Source: Sarcomyxa edulis (taxonomy: Eukaryota; Basidiomycota; Agaricomycetes; Agaricales; Mycenaceae). From it: a stretch of 64,000 nt of DNA. The position numbers and the translations under genes were made by a program. Below are positions 26,736 to 38,575 of this stretch, one piece after another. The DNA lies in NCBI GenBank assembly GCA_009761415.1, contig QUOL01000001.1:3286001-3350000 (forward strand). The letters are read 5' to 3'. The notes under the pieces were generated by a model that saw only the letters and a program-made list of their open reading frames with translations, had not been told where the DNA came from and did no database searches. Position 1 is the first letter of the stretch, and every line of letters begins with the position of its first letter.

Positions 26736-27107
26736 ATGGAAGATTCATGGGCTGGTAAACGAGTCTCGTTCTGGGGCCCAACAGGTCACGTCCTCTACGG
26801 GACTGTACAGAGCTCAGAAGTTCTCCCAGACGTGGGTTCAAACTGCTCAAACTTGATTTCTAGTCGGTTGATCATGACACGGAATCACATCTGACAGACA
26901 ACTCGAGCTCTCACCATTCTTCTCGATCACGGAAGAGAAACATGTTTACCGTAGGTATCTTGTGTACGTCCAGTCATCGTCGGATGCTCGGCTTATTATT
27001 TCTCTCGTTCGATGTATAGCGCATCTGGAGTTATCCTGGTGAATGAACCGATCAGTCCGAGACAAGTGCAGGATGATGATATCACACTACCCAAGAAACA
27101 ATCATAG
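26736..27107 (+). CDS. Small conserved-looking protein, 78 aa, unknown
   Basis: Three exons (26736-26831, 26898-26950, 27020-27107) join in frame to 79 codons including TAG. Each junction has a GT-AG pair and the two introns are 66 and 69 nt. The product begins MEDSWAGKRVSFWGP, contains GHVLYGTVQSSEVL, RALTILLDHGRETCLP and ASGVILVNEPIS, and ends in a polar stretch LPKKQS. The alternation of short beta-like strands suggests a small beta-barrel fold, but that is speculation. It lies head to head with TOP2 and tail to tail with GCN20. No family was recognised. Confidence 0.62.
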
Positions 27108-27338
27108 CTGCAATCCTATAATTATCTGGTAAATTTAGTCGCTTGTCCATGAGTATTGTCTTGGCTGATTCATGTCCGAAGTTTGTGGACATCTCGACAT
27201 TCTAAAGGAAGCTCCCGAAACCTGTAGGGTAGGTGGTGACAGATGCGTATCCCTAGGCAATGCGGCCAAAAAAAGATACATATGATTTTGCTGTGATACT
27301 GATGATAAAAGATACAATCCGTGCCCAAAACCTGAGCC

Positions 27339-30300
27339 TCAAGGCTTCGCTTTGATATTGCTCACAATGAGATTCTAAATTGAAGTTCTCAGTACAGATC
27401 TCCCAGCTACCAAGAGTATGGAAAGATAAGAAACCGACCTTGTAGCTCTGTACATCTCCCTTGAATTTACTGACGGTGCCGTCTCCGCACACCCATAGCT
27501 ACGATAGAAGATAGACTTGTAAGATGGGGGCATCATTATCGTCGGAACGAAAGTAGGACGTACTTCTTTCGCTACAGTAGTGATGAACCGTTCGTCGTGA
27601 GAGATGATGATCACACCTCCATTCCATTTTTGGAGTGCCGCCATCAACGCGTCGAGACCCTGAGCAAAAGAAAAGATTTAATAGAGAGCCAGGATTGAAC
27701 ACACGATATTTCTTTACCTCGATATCCAGATGATTAGTAGGCTATTTATTGTTATAATGCAGTGAGTACCGACGATCCCCTTACGATCGAAAATTGCGCA
27801 CCTCATCGAGCAATAATATATGAGGTTGCTGCAGCGATAGCACCGCAAACGCCACACGCGACTTCTGACCTCCACTCAGTGTTCCAATCAGCTGTAATCT
27901 AAAAAGTTAATAGCATGTAAGGAATCCAATAACACCGAGGACTTGGAAACCACTACAGACCCTGTCATTCCACTGATCTGGAAATTGCCAAGATGACCTC
28001 TGTACTCCTGTTCGCTCTTTCCTGGAAACTTCGAAGCGAGGAATTGTACAGGCGTCATGGTCGGAACTAGAGTATCGACGTGGTGTTGAGCAAAGTATCC
28101 ACTTTGGGAATAAATGTTAGCCTGGCGAGGACATGATGGGAGATGGGCGCGAAACGTACACGCGCAGACGTCCATTCCGGTTGACTTGACCGTTGAATGG
28201 ATTCAATTCTCCTGTCAGGATTTTGATCCTAGACAAAGACAAAGTAATGAGATCCATCCGACAAAAGTAAAGGCACAGGACACGCACAGGGTAGACTTTC
28301 CCGCTCCGTTAGCGCCAACGATGGCTATTCTCGAATCCAAACCAACGTCGATGTTGACGTCTTTGAGTATGATCTTTTCATGACTGTATCCGAACGTCAC
28401 ATCGGACATTTGTAGAAGGGGGGGAGATATTTTCTCGGTCTCTGGGAACCTGGGGAGGAGGTTCAAGGACACACACTTTTCAGAAGTTTAGAGCAGCTTA
28501 CTTGAATGTCTCTGTCTCCTCCAACTCGGGTGGTTGTAGGTCTGGAAGCTGATAGGACGTCAGTGCACTGAATATGCAATAGATACAAGACGACCTGCCT
28601 TTTCCAGAATCTTAATTTTAGACTGCGCCTGGGCCGCTGGATATGTCGAAAAAGCGAGATCAAAAACGTTCTGATCCGAAGGGATCTAATCGCACGTACC
28701 ACGATTGGCGTTATATCTCCATCTGTCGATAAAGGCCTGTAGATGTTTCCGATAATCTAACTGAGCGTCATATTCCTTGCGTAGGTTACGATCTCGTTCA
28801 GATTTAGTGGAGTAGAACTGCGTGAAATTTCTGAGAACGGTTAAAGTAAATCAGATGCGAGAATGAAAGGAGAGGTCGTGCACACACACCCCTTGTAGTA
28901 ATCAAGACGGCCAGAATGTTGATGTACGATATCAGTTGCGACAGCATCCCTGTCAAGCAAAAGACCTCATAAACTAAGTGACAGAAAGCGGGCATGAATA
29001 CTCACAAAAATGCACGATCGTGAGATCTGTTGGTCGGAGGAGTAAGTTAACGGGGACGCGTTGGTAACGAGAGTACGCACACTACGAGAAGGGTGCCTGG
29101 CCATGTTTGTAGGTAATCTTCCAGCCACGCAAGAGCATTTAGATCGACTAGAATCATGCGTTAGTATGAGCTATATTCACGGTCTTCGTAAAATGGGAAG
29201 CTCACTATGATTGGAAGGTTCATCGAGCAAGAGCAGGGAAGGCTGACAAATTGAGTTTTGAGCAAAGGCAAGGAATTGAAGAAAGGAACAGATGTTACCT
29301 TGACAAACAACGCTCGAGCCAGTGCAAGACGCATCCTGGATGTAAAACGTCATGTATATGTGTTCACCTTTTTGAGGCGAGAGACGAACTCACCTCCATC
29401 CACCACTAAATGTCCGTGTTGGTCGCTGTTGGTCAGCTTCATTGAATCCCAGTCCTAGAAAGATGATACTTTGAGAAATGCTTTCAATTTCGAAGAGCAG
29501 AAACGCACCAGCAAGCAGAGCAGCAGCTCGTGCAGGTCCACTTTCTGCATCCATCTCAGATAACCTCGCATGCACATCCGCCAGTCTCGAGGACGCCTCT
29601 TCTCGTGCATCCTCGAAACGCTTGTCGTCACCTTCCGCTTCCAGTTCTTGTAGTTTTGCGTTCAATATAGTTTCTTCCTTCATAAGATGGTCTCGCCAAA
29701 CATCGGCTTTCAATACAGACTCAATGGCAATTGTATCGTCTCCAACAATCTGCAAGTTCTCATTAGAAGACTGACTGATGAGCGTATGAATGAGCTTACC
29801 TCTTGTTCGACGAAAAGAATAGTGATATGTGCTGGTATTGGAACTTCTCGCATGGCAATGTGTCGAAGAAGGGTAGATTTACCGACACCTGTATAGGGTT
29901 TTCAATATAATGAAGGCTATCTATCTGATAGAATACTTACCATTGCGACCAATGAGACCATAGCGGCGACCATGCGCAAGCGTAAGAGTAGCTCCGGATC
30001 TAGGATTCATTGAGTCAGGTTGTGCGTTCATCAGACGGCGCAACAAACATACAGTATACGATTCGAACCAAAATTCACGTCGATTGAAGGTAGGTGAACG
30101 TCTTTGCTCTTGTTCTTTGCCGCGTTGCCCGCTTCCAGAGGATTGATCTGTTGCACTATAGTTTATGCATGGATTCGCCTCATCCCGTGATAGGCTCACC
30201 TTCATGAACATCTCCTCGTATGTTTGCTGTGGGTGGAAATTTGTTGGCAGCAGTGCTATATGCATAGCGAATGAGATCTCACCTGTTTCCTGTGTGCATC

Positions 30301-30867
30301 CAATAGCTTGGAACCCTCGTAAAGATCCCCCAGTCGTTTTGAGCGTTTTTCGATTTTGGCCTGCCATGAAATTGAGATGCACGTACACCTGTGTTATTCG
30401 AGTAGACGCACCTTCAACTTGGCTTCTGCCTTCTCTAATTTCTTGACATCTACCCGAGAAGCTCTTCAAAGATGATGAGGCGTATTCAGTGTATATCGAC
30501 AGAGACCGACGCACTTTCCCTTGTTGATAGACTCCAAATCTACACCCTCGGACAGCGCAATAGTGTTCGACATTGATGTTTTGCTCATGTCCATGACTTT
30601 GTCCAATTTGAGTAGCTTGGGTCCTTCCCTCTTCTTTATCCTGGCATTAAGCTGGTCCTCCAAGAGATCTCCTAGCCGTAGCATTAGCTTTTCCAAGACA
30701 TCTGCCCTGTCCCCAGCCAGAGATTCAAGCATATCGCGAGCGACCTGGAGAACATCTTCCTCTTCACCGGCGTCGTCGACCAGGTAGCCCGATAGATACT
30801 GAACTATGACTTCTTCGGTTCCAGGAAAGCTGACACGAATCTCTTCTGCGATATCCTCGGACGACAT
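27339..30867 (-). CDS. GCN20: ABCF-type ATPase, GCN20 homologue
   Basis: A multi-exon gene of roughly 720 residues starts at the ATG at 30867 (MSSEDIAEEIRVSFPG); the upstream Met of a longer frame is a TTG codon. The N-terminal part resembles the Gcn1-binding region of Gcn20. Two ABC domains follow without membrane segments. The first has a Walker A GRNGVGKSTLLRHIA rebuilt across an intron at about 29891-29940, and the second GANGAGKSTL near 28300. The last exon is only 36 nt (27374-27339) and encodes NLIVSNIKAKP, the expected Gcn20 ending. Gcn20 with Gcn1 helps activate the eIF2-alpha kinase Gcn2 on amino-acid starvation. The transporter name of the family is misleading; it acts on ribosomes. 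Confidence 0.9.
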
Positions 30868-31302
30868 GATGAACGAGAGATTCAAAGACGGTAGCGGACT
30901 TGACAAAATTCGTGCCCGAATAAGGGGAGTTTCCTTTTTGGGAATATAATTTTTGACGAGCGCGTCGCGTTGCTCTCAAACCTCCGAAAGGCCTCTTGAG
31001 CGCTGACCAGAACGACTACTTACATAGACTCTAGCTTTATGCGGGTGCTATATGCATGGTGCCATGGCTAGACCGGAGATCGGTCGTCAGTTTGAAGGAC
31101 GTACGCGTTGATTCGACGCTGATTGGAAATGTTGATATGATGGGCAGTGCCTTGTTTTTATATCAAACGCCCTCAACATCTCATGCCAGGAGGAGCGAAC
31201 ACCCCGCTGAAACTTTTGATCAAGTTTACAGCTCGTGATCAACATCGACGTCCTCCTAGCATCTCTTGGACTATCACTGTCAACGCTCTTTAATCGTTCA
31301 AA
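30868..31302. promoter_or_regulatory. Divergent promoter region
   Basis: It lies between the starts of GCN20 (minus) and the secreted membrane protein (plus). A small open frame at 31056-31238 has no motif. No regulatory site could be named. Confidence 0.35.
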
Positions 31303-32698
31303 ATGCGCTTTCTCTCATGTCTATGGACGTGTCTAGCGATTTTCCCGTTCACTCTAGCCATGCTGGTAAATGTCACGGTGGATGATTCACAATTGAACTC
31401 CCAGGGGGATCTTGTTATCAACTATACTTCTGGCGGATGGATACAGGGCAATACTTGCTCTGGGTCCTGCACTGCTCACCCAGATCCAACCTTAGTCTTT
31501 GACGGTGAGTTCAACCTAAACTCTTCCTCGTTCTCTCTGATTTTCTGGTCAACAGGTACATGGCACGACTCGACTTTCATTTCTGGACCAAAAGCTGGCC
31601 CTGACACTGAGTCAATTGTCAATGTTCCTATAAACGCCTCTCTCACATTCAACGGTGACTCTCGTTCGCGCCCATCAGTGATGTTATGGTCTGACCGTGC
31701 AATTCAGGGTCTGCGGTGTATGTTATATGTATCCTAGCTACCACTAAGACAGCTCCAGAGTGAGTACGCATCCTGAATCTCCTCGAACGGACTTCATCTC
31801 ATTCCTTGTAGTGGAGACTCGGATATGACGTTCTTCATTGACGACGAGGAAGTAGGGTACTTCAATTTACCTGCTACTGGGATACCAAATTATGAATACA
31901 ACGTCTCGGTATATTCTAACGACACTCTCCCAGCCGGAGTGCACACTTTACGTCTACAGAACGGACATGTCAATGGCATAAAATCTCTAGTACTGTTGGA
32001 CAGAATCATATACTCGTGAGTGTGTGACCCGGACTGAAGGACAGTCTTTTAACATATGATTGATCATTTATAGATTCGATAACGAGTCATATGTAGATCC
32101 AGAGCCTTCTCCCCCCAAGTCGTTCAGCAGCTCTCACAAGAATAAAATTATTGGTGGCGTTCTCGGCACTATAATCCCTCTGCTATTCCTCGCCTTCGGT
32201 CTCCTACTCTATGCCCGCTATCGCAGACACCGAAATCGTCCTCTTCCTTTCACTAATGTCCCAATAACCACTTCTGAGAGGCCTCCAAACCGTTGGGACC
32301 AAATTCGAGGCCTTACGCTGCGTACTGTCGGTTCTACACCATCCTTTCACCCGAGTCTCTTCGTCCGCAGGCCGATACATGACGATGGGCCGCCTCCCGT
32401 ACCGAATCTTCCGTCTATACCTTCAAACATGGCTACGGTGCCCTCAACATCGACTCGACAACCCGTTATTGATTTAAACAGTGCATCAGATGCTGGTTCT
32501 GAACGGAATGTAGTGAGAGTCGTACAGGAGTGGCAGAGACGGGCGCAGGCTGAAGCGGAGATACCCCCACCATCAAATTTCGCCATGTCGGAAGTGGATC
32601 TGTCGACACATTATGATGATTCGACGGCTAGCCATTCGACTCCGGTAGCAGCTCCATCTTTGGTAGTTCCTGGTGCTCTTACCGTTCGGAATCATTGA
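31303..32698 (+). CDS. Secreted single-pass membrane protein, unknown
   Basis: Five exons (31303-31504, 31556-31654, 31708-31759, 31812-32015, 32074-32698) give about 393 residues. A signal peptide is visible (MRFLSCLWTCLAIFPFTLAM). The ectodomain of about 230 residues carries several N-glycosylation sequons (NVT, NYT, NAS, NVS, NDT). It contains GSAVYVICIL and MTFFIDDEEVGYF, a pattern common in Agaricomycete ectodomains of beta-sandwich type. One transmembrane helix follows (GGVLGTIIPLLFLAFGLLLY) with a basic stop-transfer ARYRRHRNR. The cytoplasmic tail of about 170 residues is rich in Pro and Ser. This is the layout of many lineage-specific fungal surface proteins; ligand and role are unknown. 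Confidence 0.8.
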
Positions 32699-33362
32699 CT
32701 CTATTGTGAGTAAGAGTGGTCGACGTGGTGAATTGAAGTTTCCAGTATGCTGATCTTTGACATTTGTATACATATACATAGGCTTTCTTGCAGATTTTCG
32801 CGTTCATCGCCCCGTCACTCATTTGTACCCAAGATTGAGGATCAACACTACGCATTGTATGTTCATACCATTAATAATTATTTATCGGCTGTTTGGGTCT
32901 CAGGAAAGACGGAAGATCAGAAAGAAGATTGAACTCGCTTTCGAGGGGTACGTGAAAGTCAGACAAATCGACGATGGACGGACACCATCAAGACGATTTG
33001 CGTCCTTAAGGCTCTTCGAAGCTGTCTATCTCTAAATGTTCGACTAAACCTATCCGACGACTCGAGGTGGGGTTAAGGTCGATCTTCACGATCGCAACGT
33101 AACACCATGAAATGAGCGAAGCATAACGTTCACGATATCTTGACCTATCTGTCGTCCGAGGTGTGTAGTCCTATATGTCGATCCTCAATCAAGTTGGGCC
33201 GTGTCGAAGTCCAAGGCCCTCGCTGGATACCCTCGTGGATGGACGCCACAGTTGGAGAAGACGCGTGTTACTGGACATTATGGAACTGAAAAATATATTC
33301 AGGAAACACCGTCGTTTATAGACACCGTACTCTCAAACCACCAAGAAATCACTGGTACCATA
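32699..33362. other. Convergent intergenic region
   Basis: This holds the 3' end of the membrane protein gene and the 3' flank of the unrecognised gene to its right. Open frames here are short. I see no gene or repeat. Confidence 0.3.
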
Positions 33363-34517
33363 TCATGAATAGGCATCAGCATAGTCTAAGATCTCTGCGT
33401 GCTTGAACAATCGGAACAAAAATTGTTCAGAGTCTGGGCGACGACAGTCTGCGCTGGCCTGAGCCTGTGGAGTAGCAAGGACACGTTTGGTATGAATGTT
33501 CCATAAGAGAGAGACGAACTGAGTAACATACCATTGCTTGCAAGTTGTTGCACAATTGTTACAGGGGATTGGATGCACGGAGCTGTATCGGCAGCGCGAG
33601 GACCCGCAGTCAACCTACAAATTGAACGATCAATGTTCATTCATGAATGACCAACTGGACTTTTCTCTTCGCGTACCCTCGCGTCAGATCTAGGGATTTG
33701 GTGGCCGCAACTATATGCTGTGCATTGAACTTCTCTATAGCACATGATTGAAACAATTGGCTGTAATCGAGTGCGTCCACGTCAGGGCTGCTCGAGGATG
33801 AAGAGCGACCAGGAAGGAGTGCTCACCACGACAGGAAAAGGACCAAGGCGCGAGTTGTGGTAATTTTCCTCCACGAAAGATGTCGTCTTTAAAGACGCTT
33901 TTCCAGGTTGATCCGATATAGTGATAATAGAAAATGATCAAATCGGATCGAAATCCACCGTTCATTTTGCCAAAATTGATACCGCGTGCTCGGGGATAAG
34001 ATAGCACCAAGGAGCCTCCCTAAGGAGACTGCAACGAGGCTGATAGACTAGCATCTCGACGAGATAACGGGGAGGAAAAAACTGACCTTCAGATGATTTC
34101 CGAGAAGCTTCGAGCTGCCAGAGAACGCACTGAGGCCCGATGGCGTGCTTCTTCGGTACCTCTGAACATACAGCGCTGAATCGACACAGCCCAGATGTTA
34201 TCAGAAAATCGGCAGAATGCTGCTTCCAACTCGAAGAGAGGAGGAATAGTCAATTTGGAAATAGTGTATAGAACCGAGAAGAACGCACGGTAACAGTCCA
34301 CGACGGTATGTATCCAAGGCCGTTTGGACTCTGGACCTGCCAGTGTTATGATTATTCATCTCCTGGATAACTCCTCATAAGTGCCTACTTCTGCAGCTGC
34401 AGCGTCAAATCGCATGTCTAAGTATACGGTAGACATTACTGGAGGAGCTTCGGATGAAAGATACACCGAAGCTTGACCATCACTTGAGAAGACAATTTTG
34501 GAATATTTTAAGAACAT
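33363..34517 (-). CDS. Unrecognised multi-exon gene downstream of HIS2
   Basis: Several segments join with plausible introns into one product. From an ATG at 34517: MFLKYSKIVFSSDGQASVYL to 34389; then 34336-34289 (LGYIPSWTVT); then a segment near 34170-34085 (RYRRSTPSGLSAFSGSSKLL); then one from about 34015 (GGSLVLSYPRARGINFGKMN, IIFYYHYIGSTWKSVF, LPQLAPWSF); then EKFNAQHIVAATKSLDLTRG and LTAGPRAADTAPCIQSPVTI. The C-terminal end is uncertain: one choice ends at 33427, another at 33363. The true start could be further upstream toward 34800. The stretches are coherent and look under selection, but I recognise no family. It lies on the same strand as HIS2, about 300 bp after its stop. Confidence 0.45.
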
Positions 34518-34819
34518 GTGACGAGCTTATCAGTTCCGCCAGCGATTTTGTGCCCGCTCTGAGGGGTCAGAGGATGACCCATGTCCAGCAGACGCTGATG
34601 GATTGAATAAAGTGGTGAGATCGGACAATAGAAAGTGACCAAAAATCTACGCGACTTGAGAAAAACAGTGAGCGCTTGGGTTTTGATATAGGCAAATAAA
34701 TTGAGCTGTACCATAAAAATAACGTCTGGTGTCCATCCAGCGCTTGCAAATGGCAGCCAGCAGAAGAACGCAAAAGACAGACGAAGATATCCCAAAGGGT
34801 TTACCTCAACATCCGCAAT

Positions 34820-35876
34820 TCATATCGCGATAAGTTTTCCTCTCCAAAATGAATGCTCCCACCAACTTCCATCCACTCTGACTGCATGAACTCTTCTCCC
34901 GCCAACATTGGCCACGTCAGAGGACCGTAGGAACCAGAGCTCTGACACAGCAGCATGTCGAAGATAGTGCGCTAAGCGGTCATAGTTCAGTCCCACAGCG
35001 TGGGGCCCGTGACTGTCGTCGGACAATGCTAAGTGGCCGTCATGTCTCAAGATAAGCTACAGATAGACTCATTTGAACGAATGAACACAAGATGAAGTCA
35101 GCCCAAGCATCGCACCTCTAGTACATCCAAGCCCGGATAAGCAGATTCCCACTTTTTCCTGAAAGCAGCCGCATTAACCTCGAAAAGCGCTCCATACTCG
35201 ATTGCGTAGAGAATATTGCGTTCTAATTTTTTCCAAGCCAAGGGGTAATCCGAAAATCGAAGCTCGGGAGTATACAGACGACAAAGATCCAGGTGACCTA
35301 TGATTTCTGGGCGGAAGCGATGAAGAAGTTCAAATTGGGAATCCAGATAAGCGGATAAAAATTCTTGTTGTCGCTCTTTTTCAGATGAACCATTGTTGGA
35401 AACGCTACACAACGCCTTTTCGAAGGTAGGCAAGTCAAAGTCGATGGGGATGCCGTTGACATGATGAATGGAACCAACGAGATATTCCACGCGACCTCGG
35501 TTTTTCTGCAGCAGTGCATCAAGATAGTCCAGATCGTTCGATGTGATGACTTCAGTCTCCAATCCAACTAGCAGGGTTATTTGGGAGGCATAGAGAGCTT
35601 TGAGACGGTGGGCTTCATCGAGAAAAGCGTCAAATTGCTGGATCAGAGTGTTCAGAGAGATTCCCTCCTAGGGAGAAAGATGTTAATCATGGGCGTAACA
35701 GATACAATGCGTATCACCTCTTCTGGATACAGGTCCTGCGTTCTATAACGGGGAACATGTTCAGTCAATCCGTAGAGTTCGAAGCCTTGAGTTATCGCTT
35801 CGAGTACCACGTCCTCTAGAGATCCCGATGCATGTTTGCAAAATTGCCCAGAGTGAGAGTGATGGCTGTACGGCAT
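34820..35876 (-). CDS. HIS2: Histidinol-phosphatase (PHP family)
   Basis: Three exons (35876-35718, 35667-35116, 35056-34820) give about 315 residues. The start MPYSHHSHSGQFCKHASG carries the metal-binding His pair of PHP enzymes (HHSHSGQ). LTEHVPRYR, VGLETEVI and GSIHHVNGIPIDFD are further PHP signatures, and LSDDSHGPHAVGLNYDRL is the typical C-terminal motif. The enzyme removes phosphate from L-histidinol phosphate in the penultimate part of histidine synthesis, in the cytoplasm. The length is close to yeast His2 (335 residues). No regulatory site was recognised upstream. Confidence 0.92.
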
Positions 35877-36274
35877 AAAGGTTCGGGAATCGGCGGTCGC
35901 GTGGCATTGCACATCCTTTCTTCAATTTCCCTTTTAGTCCAATCACTTTTTGCTAGATTTCGCTTGGGTCTCACAGCCATTTTCTGGCTGTCCTGTCGAT
36001 CAAGAGCTGCCAATTGGATCGGGCTACATCTCAATACTTTCAGCATCTTAGATGTCAACCAACGCAGCCTGAGGCTAAGTCTGAAACATTTGTGGCAGCC
36101 TCACCATGCGCCACACATATATACACTTGAATGGAATGTATGATCCCCTCAGGCTATATCTCACTAAAACGTCACCTTGGGGAGCTCAAAACATCTATCC
36201 ACTTCATCCACATACTTATTCGACGTGTTTGATCGCTTCCGTGAGTCTCGCAGCTGGAAACACCAAAAGAGAAC
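35877..36274. promoter_or_regulatory. Divergent region, HIS2 and small ORF
   Basis: The gap of about 400 bp lies between the HIS2 start (minus) and a small plus-strand ORF. It should hold the HIS2 promoter. I saw no convincing TGACTC-type Gcn4 site by eye. Confidence 0.3.
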
Positions 36275-36544
36275 ATGGATCCCAATCCCACCGACCCAAT
36301 TATCGACTCCCCGTCCTCCATCACAAACGAGTCATTGGTCTCGAGTCCCAGGGACAAGCGCCGCTTCACCTGCTACACGCACAACCTCGCAGATATCCCC
36401 TTTATCCTCGAGAACTCGAATATCATTGTCACACCGCAGTCCTCTGGTCTCAACCCTCGTCGCCAGAAGAGTCTCAGTGCTTTGGTCAAGAAATTGGCCA
36501 CGGAGCTTGTAGCTGGGAGCGGTTCACGGAAGAAGAAGACTTAG
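36275..36544 (+). CDS. Small protein, 89 aa, unknown
   Basis: A single open exon encodes 89 residues from MDPNPTDPII. The N-terminal third is rich in Ser and Pro. The core reads RRFTCYTHNLADIPFILENS and then a helical basic stretch SLSALVKKLATELVAG, ending in RKKKT. The composition looks like a real small protein rather than a chance frame, and the gap to HIS2 would provide a promoter. No family was recognised. Confidence 0.5.
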   Translation: MDPNPTDPIIDSPSSITNESLVSSPRDKRRFTCYTHNLADIPFILENSNIIVTPQSSGLNPRRQKSLSALVKKLATELVAGSGSRKKKT

Positions 36545-38575
36545 CTTGGTGCTCTTCAAAAGTGGCCGTGGAATAGAAGGGTTTGAAAGCGTCCGTATGC
36601 TGGAGAAGAACTACATTTCGAGAAGTGCCTAATGTATATTCCGTGGTTTGAGTTGATAACGCCATGCAATATTTTTGCTATCCTTGCAAGTGACTCTTGC
36701 AAAAGATGATGCCTTCCAATTTCTTGTATCTGCCTATCCCAATTTGCACGCCGCATGTCATCCGAAGGTGACACGGGCTTTCTATATCCCATCACCCAAA
36801 ATTCTCGGTCCCGAGAGCCGGAGCTTTGTGTTCTAGTGCTCCAGCTGCTGATTAGCGCTCTCCTAGAAGTGGACAATCGAACTCACCGGCAAGGCCACCT
36901 GAACGAGCAAGATATCGATTCTACCCGACGTGCGCAGAGGTTCGTAAACGTGTTCCTTCGATGAGACAACGATCGCTCGCCCAAGTAGTCAACAGTGCGA
37001 ATTCTGGCGATTAGTAGCTGCGTAGTATGACGATCGGTCTTTGGCATTGGAAGACGAAGTGAAAAGTCTCGAAACGATCCCTGATGGCATGGGGCCAATG
37101 GATCCTTGTACTAGACCATGCTAATGGCGAGCCGAAGGCGATGTGGGCGAAGCATCGTGGGCTCGAGTGCTCATCCACCACAAGGACGAAAGCGTATCCG
37201 AGACTGAAATATAACGTGACAGGCTGCTTATGTGAGATGAGTAGATCGGTTGTCCCGAGGAGAAAATTCTGTGAAAGGAAAAGAAGGACATGACATCGGA
37301 ATGCCTCCATCGAACTTTCTCGCCCAACAATACTCTCGAAAAATCGATCACTCGTGAAAAGGGGATGCGCTTACTCGGAGTTCAGAGTATAGGCGCTCCG
37401 TAGGGTACGAGGAATTGGAGCAAACTATGTGCGAAACATACCACAGCCAACGAATCCCTCAAGATAGCTAAAATGAATCAACACACAGATAAAGCCGTTC
37501 ATATACGATATATAGACTTGCCATCTGGTGTTCTATCAGCACGATTCTGGAAAAGATATAGGCGTCGCGGCTTTGTATCCTCTACGTGGCAATCTTGATT
37601 GACGTCTCCGGACCATTGGACCAATATAGGCGGTTCGTCTTTCTCCGTGAAGTTGAAAATAGATGGCTATCGTCGCACGTTTTCCTGGGAGTCAATCGTC
37701 TATTCAGGTCAAAGATTCCAAGATTCCACCGGATCCGACGCGACGTACCGAGAAGAAGTGCTGTCATCGGTATATTCTGCCGCCGGGCGATGAATGGACA
37801 GTCGTCGAAAAAATATTCGAAGGCCGGATGATGGTCTTCTTTGTGCATTATATCTTATTGTAGGAAAGATGTAGTGGCGGTCCAATATTTCTGATAGGGC
37901 TGGCGTCTAATGAAGGGGTTATCAACTCCCCGGATCTAAATAAAAGATGTGCTGAATTCATCACCTGCCTTTCTATGCAGATGTTCCCTCGATATTGCAC
38001 CATATCACTGTCCTCCAGCCAGGCCTGATGATACTAAATATATTGTCTCGAGGATATTTATGAAGCAGACGGATATAGTTCAGAAGACGGAGTGCGGAAC
38101 CGATGGCCGCCAGCGAGGGAGGAGAAAAGTTTACCGTCAGTACATGATACACTTCTACGCAAAGTCATCGAAGTGCATGGACGTGAGATTTCAGATTCTT
38201 GACTGGATTGTATAGAATTGCTCACAGAAACTTTGGGTCGAAGCCAGACATAGAGTTTCTTGGTCGTCACACTACCAAGATAACCGTGGCATCCTAAGGA
38301 AGCGGTACTTTGAGCAGCAGGATACTATTGGGATACTCGTCTACCACATAGATTGTCAGACTCGGAGGATGTTGTTGGTTTGCCTATTCCTGTGCCACAA
38401 CCTACGTATTCATGAATCTTCCAATGCTGTGAAATGAGCTTTGAATAAGAGACAACGTACAAGCCTGACCTGCATCGCGTAGGGGGATGCATGAGTGAAG
38501 CACGATCGCTCAGGTGATGTGTACGCGATGTTTGTGACACGAGTGTTTTCCATCCTTTGCAAGTCGACCACCACG
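36545..38575. other. Unresolved 2-kb region, possible decayed gene
   Basis: No complete gene could be built here. On the minus strand, segments look coding but lie in different frames: REFWVMGYRKPVSPSDDMRR (near 36800), AIVVSSKEHVYEPLRTSGRI (near 36940) and SGIVSRLFTSSSNAKDRSSY (near 37060). The last is preceded in frame by a TAG. On the plus strand, 37599-37793 contains SVKLKIDGYRRTFSWESIV. These could be exons of a gene with hard-to-see introns, or remnants of one. The right end should hold the SMN promoter. Confidence 0.35.

Noticed and set aside
27135..27330. Short minus-strand frame after GCN20
   Set aside because: GCN20 ends at 27339 with its expected tail; this frame lies in the 3' region and has no motif.
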